Positions 60,453 through 64,000 of a stretch of DNA of 64,000 nucleotides are shown in pieces. The notes below the pieces were generated by a model that made no database searches, had not been told where the DNA came from, and was given only the letters and a program-made list of their open reading frames with translations. Location: contig NZ_CP189882.1 in assembly GCF_052050035.1 (NCBI RefSeq), positions 1,798,001 through 1,862,000 on the forward strand. Reading direction: 5' to 3'. The stretch's first letter is position 1. The number at the start of each line of letters is the position of its first letter. This DNA is from Symbiopectobacterium purcellii_A (GTDB taxonomy: Bacteria > Pseudomonadota > Gammaproteobacteria > Enterobacterales > Enterobacteriaceae). Made by a program: the position numbers and the translations under genes.

Positions 60453-61258
60453 GTCTCATGGGTGCAGGGCAGAAAGGATTTATCCCAACCCCATTAGATA
60501 AACTGCTTTTTATTTTATTGTATTTAAAATGTTATCCGACCTATGATTTGCAAGGACTTCTTTTTGGTTTAGATAGAACACGGGTATGTCGCTGGGTAAA
60601 AATATTATTGCCGGTTTTAGAGATGACCTTGGGGCGAGAATGTGTTTTGCCCGCTCGTCAAATTCGCTCTGCTGAGGAATTTTTTCGCGCCTTTCCTGGA
60701 GTTAAAGACGTCTTTATTGATGGGACAGAGCGACCTGTCCAAAAGCCTAAGAATCTGCGTCGGCGAAAAAAAATGTATTCGGGAAAGAAAAGACAGACCA
60801 CTCGAAAAGGGCTTATTATGACTGACGAAACAAGGCAAATTGGATTTATCCCCATGAGCAAAAATGGGCGCCGTCACGATAAACGCTTACTCGATAAAGT
60901 CGATATAATTCGCCATATTCCTCCTGAGGTAACCATCTGGGCAGATACCGGTTTTCAAGGTATAGATAAACAGCATCCTAATACACAAATCCCAAAAAAA
61001 GGAACTCGAAAAAGACCTTTATCGCCTGAACAAAAACAAGAAAATAAAATAATCTCGGGCATCCGTATTACAGTTGAACACGCCATCGCGGGTATCAAGC
61101 GCCTCGGTTGCATGACCCAAATTTTACGGAATCGTAGACCCTTTATTGATGATACCTTCTTACTCCTTAGCGCCGGTCTTTGGAATTTCCATCTCAGAAC
61201 AGCGTAAAATTTACTTCAATCACCGAAACACCCTTATTTCACTATTAAGCAACACGCT
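60453..61258 (+). pseudogene. IS5-family (DDE_Tnp_4) element, 5'-truncated
   Basis: Transposase from MGAGQKGFIPTPLDKLLFIL to the end (60458-61207), identical to the last 249 residues of 28707-29606. The right end AAGCGTGTTGCTTAATAG is intact and lies at AGT in an IS91 gene. 5' end replaced by the MITE. Confidence 0.9.
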
Positions 61259-62004
61259 TAGTAATCCCTGACTCAGCGTTGTGTATGTCACTGGCGCTGC
61301 TTTTTTCACATTATCCTGCCCCAGGGCTTTTCTCACCAGAGGCAACAGTTTTCCCACTACGCGGTTAGCCAGAAAACCAAAGTAACGCACCATCCGGAAA
61401 TGCTTCTCCGGTATATGCTTTATCAGCCGCAGTATCAGCTCACGCTGACTGAGCGCCAGGTCTTCATGCCTCCCCGTCCGGTGATCCAGAAAACGCAGGG
61501 TGATGCGGCTTCCCCCGTCGTAGTGTGCCAGTCGCGCACCCGACACAGGCAGTTTTTTCAGGTACCGGCCCAGGTACTTTGCTGTCTGCCGGGGATGTTT
61601 CGTCGGCTTCGCAAAATACACGTGCCAGTAAATCTCTCCCTGCTCATTTTTCCCCTGGCTGAGGATAAAGCGCTTCCATTCATCATAATCCCGGATGTGA
61701 GCCAGCTGCGGCGGCAGAACAAGAGACTCCCATGCAGACAGCAGATACTGGCGTACATTCCATACCCAGCGCGCCCTGACCTTCGGCAGGGCAAACGACA
61801 GTTTTTTTCCAGGCACCGTGCTCATTTATGCCGCCGGTGGTCCACGACAGGTGAATATGGCAGTTCCAGTTAAGCTGGCGACCATACGTGTGAAGAGCGC
61901 CGAAAATACCGGTGGTCAGGCCCCGCTGCTCTGCAGCGTACAGCAGGTTGTCCGCCGCCAGCGCAAAGAGGCCATTCAGCAACCAGCGGTTGGCTTCAAA
62001 CAAT
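61259..62004 (-). pseudogene. IS91-family transposase fragment
   Basis: Minus strand: ANRWLLNGLFALAADNLLYA, then the HUH motif region NWNCHIHLSWTTGG; a frameshift near 61825; then VRARWVWNVRQYLLSAWESL, YWHVYFAKPTKHPRQTAKYL with the Y2-type tyrosines in KYLGRYLKK, and RYFGFLANRVVGKLLPLVRK. Both gene ends are lost to flanking IS5-like elements. Confidence 0.85.
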
Positions 62005-62182
62005 AAGCGTGTTGCTTAATAGTGAAATAAGGGTGTTTCGGTGATTGAAGTAAATTTTACGCTGTTCTGAGATGGAAATTCCAAAGACCGGCGCTAAGGA
62101 GTAAGAAGGTATCATCAATAAAGGGTCTACGATTCCGTAAAATTTGGGTCATGCAACCGAGGCGCTTGATACCCGCGATGGC
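62005..62182 (-). pseudogene. IS5-family element, 3'-end fragment
   Basis: Right end AAGCGTGTTGCTTAATAG and the last about 50 codons of the transposase (complement of TMTQILRNRRPFIDDTFLLL region), cut by IS256 at GCGATGGC. In inverted orientation to 60453-61258, so the IS91 piece is framed by inverted IS5-like ends. Confidence 0.85.
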
Positions 62183-62461
62183 GAGAGTGTAAAAAGATCT
62201 GTGTAAATGGCATTTTGAGGAAAACCTTCAGAGGACAAAAAATGCCTATCAGCAACGAACTTATTGACCAACTGCTTCAGGATTGCCACTCCCCTCAGGA
62301 GCTTCTGGGTGAATCAGGCCTACTCAAGGTGCTGACTAAAAGACTGGCGGAACGGGTTCTTCAAGCTGAGATGGAGATACACCTTGGGTATGCTAAGCAT
62401 GACCCGGCTGGTAATAATTCAGGCAACTCCCGCAATGGCAAGACATCCAAGAGCGTACGTA

Positions 62462-62650
62462 GGCTTTGTTGAATAATTTAAGATACTGATTTATATAAGC
62501 ATTATAAAATTTCAACGACTAATTTTTCCTCTCGGAATGCTTTTTATTGTGCTAACTATTTGATTTGTCGTTCTAACAAAATACATTCTCTGTAAATGCA
62601 TTCTAACTAAAGAAGATGTAAATCAAACGGTTAAATTATTCAACAAAGCC
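62462..62650 (-). mobile_element. 189-bp MITE, copy 9
   Basis: Perfect 9-bp duplication GCGTACGTA (62453-62461, 62651-62659) within IS256 copy 3. Confidence 0.94.
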
Positions 62651-62707
62651 GCGTACGTAGCCAAAATGGGGAGATCGAGCTCGATATTCCGCGCGACCGC
62701 AACAGTA

Positions 62708-63594
62708 TAGCCAAGCGACTTAATTTTGATTACACCATATGGACTGAGAACAAACTCTCTGTATCGCAACCCATCTCTCTTTTTTTGCTTTTTGCTTTTT
62801 GCTTGTGCCCATTTATGCTCAATTGGGTTAAGATCTGACGAATATGTAGGCAAATACTCCACCATATACCCTGCATCGATGATGACTTGTTGAATATTAT
62901 GTTTTTTGTGAAAAGTGGCATTGTCCATCATGATTACACTGTTTTTAGGGAGTACTGGGATAAGGACTTGTGTGACCCAGGCATAGAAAACATCGCTGTT
63001 AATATTGATATCAAATAATCCGATAGCAAACAGCGTTGTGCCTAATAAAGCGCCGATAACATTTGTTCTTCCCCTAGCTCCCCAGTTCTTCAGGCCAAAA
63101 CACCGTTGACCTTTTGGGGAATAGCCGTGAGTCCGTGGGGCATCGTGTGAAAAACCACTTTCATCAATAAAAACAATAGGTTTACCTTCTTTTTCATACT
63201 GTTGTTTTTTTTGTTGAAATCCCTGCCGGGCGTTTTCGTCGGCTTTCGGATGACGTAGAGTTTTTTTTATAGGTCAATCCCAGCTTTTTAAGCGCTTGCC
63301 AAATGGCCTTCTGACAAACGCCAAAACGCTCTGCACGTTCTTTTTGGTAAGCATCTGGATATTGTTCAACATCTTTTATCAACTCGGATTTATCGATCTT
63401 TCGCTGACGCGTGGTCGATGCTTTTGACTCTATTTGATTAATCCAACGCGATACAGAGGCAGGGCCAATCCGAAATAGCTTCGCTGTTTCTCGGATACTC
63501 AACCCTTCGTTTTTCCGTGTAGATATCACTTTACGTCTAAAATCAATTGAATAGCTCATTTAAATAATGTAATCAAAATTAAGTCGTTTAGCTA
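62708..63594 (-). mobile_element. IS630-family element, copy E (887 bp)
   Basis: TA-flanked (62706-62707, 63595-63596). Seven bp longer than the other copies because of a tandem duplication of TTTTTGC in the C-terminal coding part, which frameshifts the DDE domain after the WAQAKSKK segment. Confidence 0.93.
62730..63559 (-). pseudogene. IS630-family transposase, copy E (frameshifted)
   Basis: First frame intact (63194-63559; one substitution AKLFRIG). Second frame shifted near its end by the 7-bp duplication, after all three catalytic residues, so residual activity cannot be excluded. Confidence 0.8.
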
Positions 63595-63731
63595 TACCTT
63601 CGAGCCGACACTGATCGGTAAGCACGAAAAGCAGCTTAACGGCTTCGATGACCGCATTATTTCTCTCTATTCCAGAGGGCTATCAACCCGTGATATTCAG
63701 GCTCACTTTAAAGAAGTCTACGGGGTCGATG

Positions 63732-64000
63732 GGCTTTGTTGAATAAATCAGAATTAGCCGACAGGATGACTCCCTCTGCTACACCTGTTATCCTATCCTG
63801 ACGCTGTGTGGCATACCCAACAACGTCATACGGTTCAGCGCTTTGACCATCGCTATGGCTTCACCTACTTGAGCCTCATAGTCACGCAGGCTCAGATGGC
63901 CACCCAGCAAAGTTTTTATGCGGAACATCGCTGTTTCTGCCACTGAACGCCGGTGATAACCCACTTTCTTTTTCCACATATCATTACTCCCGCTCAGACG
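63732..64000 (-). mobile_element. IS903-like element, 3' part, runs off the window
   Basis: Begins GGCTTTGTTGAATAAATCAG and encodes on the minus strand the transposase C-terminus (RSVAETAMFRIKTLLGGHLS), identical to 24240-25163 where visible. Continues past position 64000. Confidence 0.93.

Larger units (their letters stand above)
62183..63731 (+). pseudogene. IS256-family element, copy 3, multiply interrupted
   Basis: Diverged IS256 left end (GAGAGTGTAAAAAGATCTGT) and transposase start at 62242 (MPISNELIDQLLQDCHSPQE). Split by a MITE (62462-62650, duplication GCGTACGTA), an IS630 (62708-63594, TA) and an IS903 (from 63732). The remaining coding pieces match copies 1 and 2 with several substitutions. 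Confidence 0.92.

Noticed and set aside
1..64000. CRISPR array
   Set aside because: The repeated units found are MITEs, IS ends, iterons or coding repeats; none has the regular repeat-spacer layout.

Overview
The window looks like the chromosome of an enterobacterium (Enterobacterales, probably Pectobacteriaceae or Sodalis-like) that is recently host-restricted and heavily loaded with insertion sequences. The backbone genes polA, spf (Spot 42), engB, yihI and hemN lie in the order known from Escherichia coli, and dcuS/dcuR, yhdWXYZ, an Ail/OmpX protein and a tRNA-Pro are clearly enterobacterial. About half of the window is prophage or transposon DNA in visible decay. The genus is an inference; no rRNA gene is present to fix it.

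Layout. 1-6.4 kb: head genes of a P22/Sf6-like podovirus on the minus strand (small and large terminase, portal, scaffold and coat remnants), broken by an IS630 element and a 189-bp MITE. 6.4-9 kb: debris field of small phage ORFs and four MITEs, one with a second MITE nested inside it. 9.2-13.8 kb: Rha and AntA/KilAC antirepressor genes, small ORFs, xis and an IS630-broken lambda-type integrase ending at an att core. 14-19.4 kb: Rpn-family nuclease, tail-fibre assembly gene, shattered tail-fibre gene, IS remnants. 19.5-25.4 kb: dcuR and dcuS, a wrecked DASS-type transporter and nested IS911-like, IS630 and IS903 elements. 25.4-32.8 kb: hemN (dead), a small membrane protein, yihI, engB, spf and polA with IS256 and IS5-like insertions. 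32.8-37.5 kb: a second, inverted copy of the antirepressor-to-att module with an intact integrase, abutting polA. 37.6-38.7 kb: a pentapeptide-repeat protein whose N-terminal half resembles the Salmonella type III effector PipB. 38.9-49.9 kb: a lambdoid early region with ssb, a Rad52-like annealing protein, N with two matching nut sites, P22-type operators between a short repressor and cro, cII, a replication protein with internal iterons, a primase-helicase and a truncated ninB. 50-53.8 kb: IS debris, tRNA-Pro, an ail/ompX-like gene with an 11-G tract and a full IS911-like element. 53.8-59.8 kb: the yhd amino-acid ABC operon under a sigma-54 promoter with an upstream NtrC-like site, and a second amino-acid SBP/permease pair. 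60-64 kb: a pile-up of nested IS fragments.

How the parts work together. Two non-autonomous repeat families parasitise full elements in the same window. A 189-bp MITE shares the first 15 bp of its termini with IS903 and makes the same 9-bp target duplications. A 92-bp MITE shares IS630 ends and TA target sites. The phage control circuit can be read directly: PL and PR promoters, three 18-bp operators, boxA/boxB sites and an arginine-rich N protein. The near-identical integrase modules at 9.9-13.8 kb and 32.8-35.8 kb are inverted around about 19 kb that includes polA, so this segment is a candidate for inversion.
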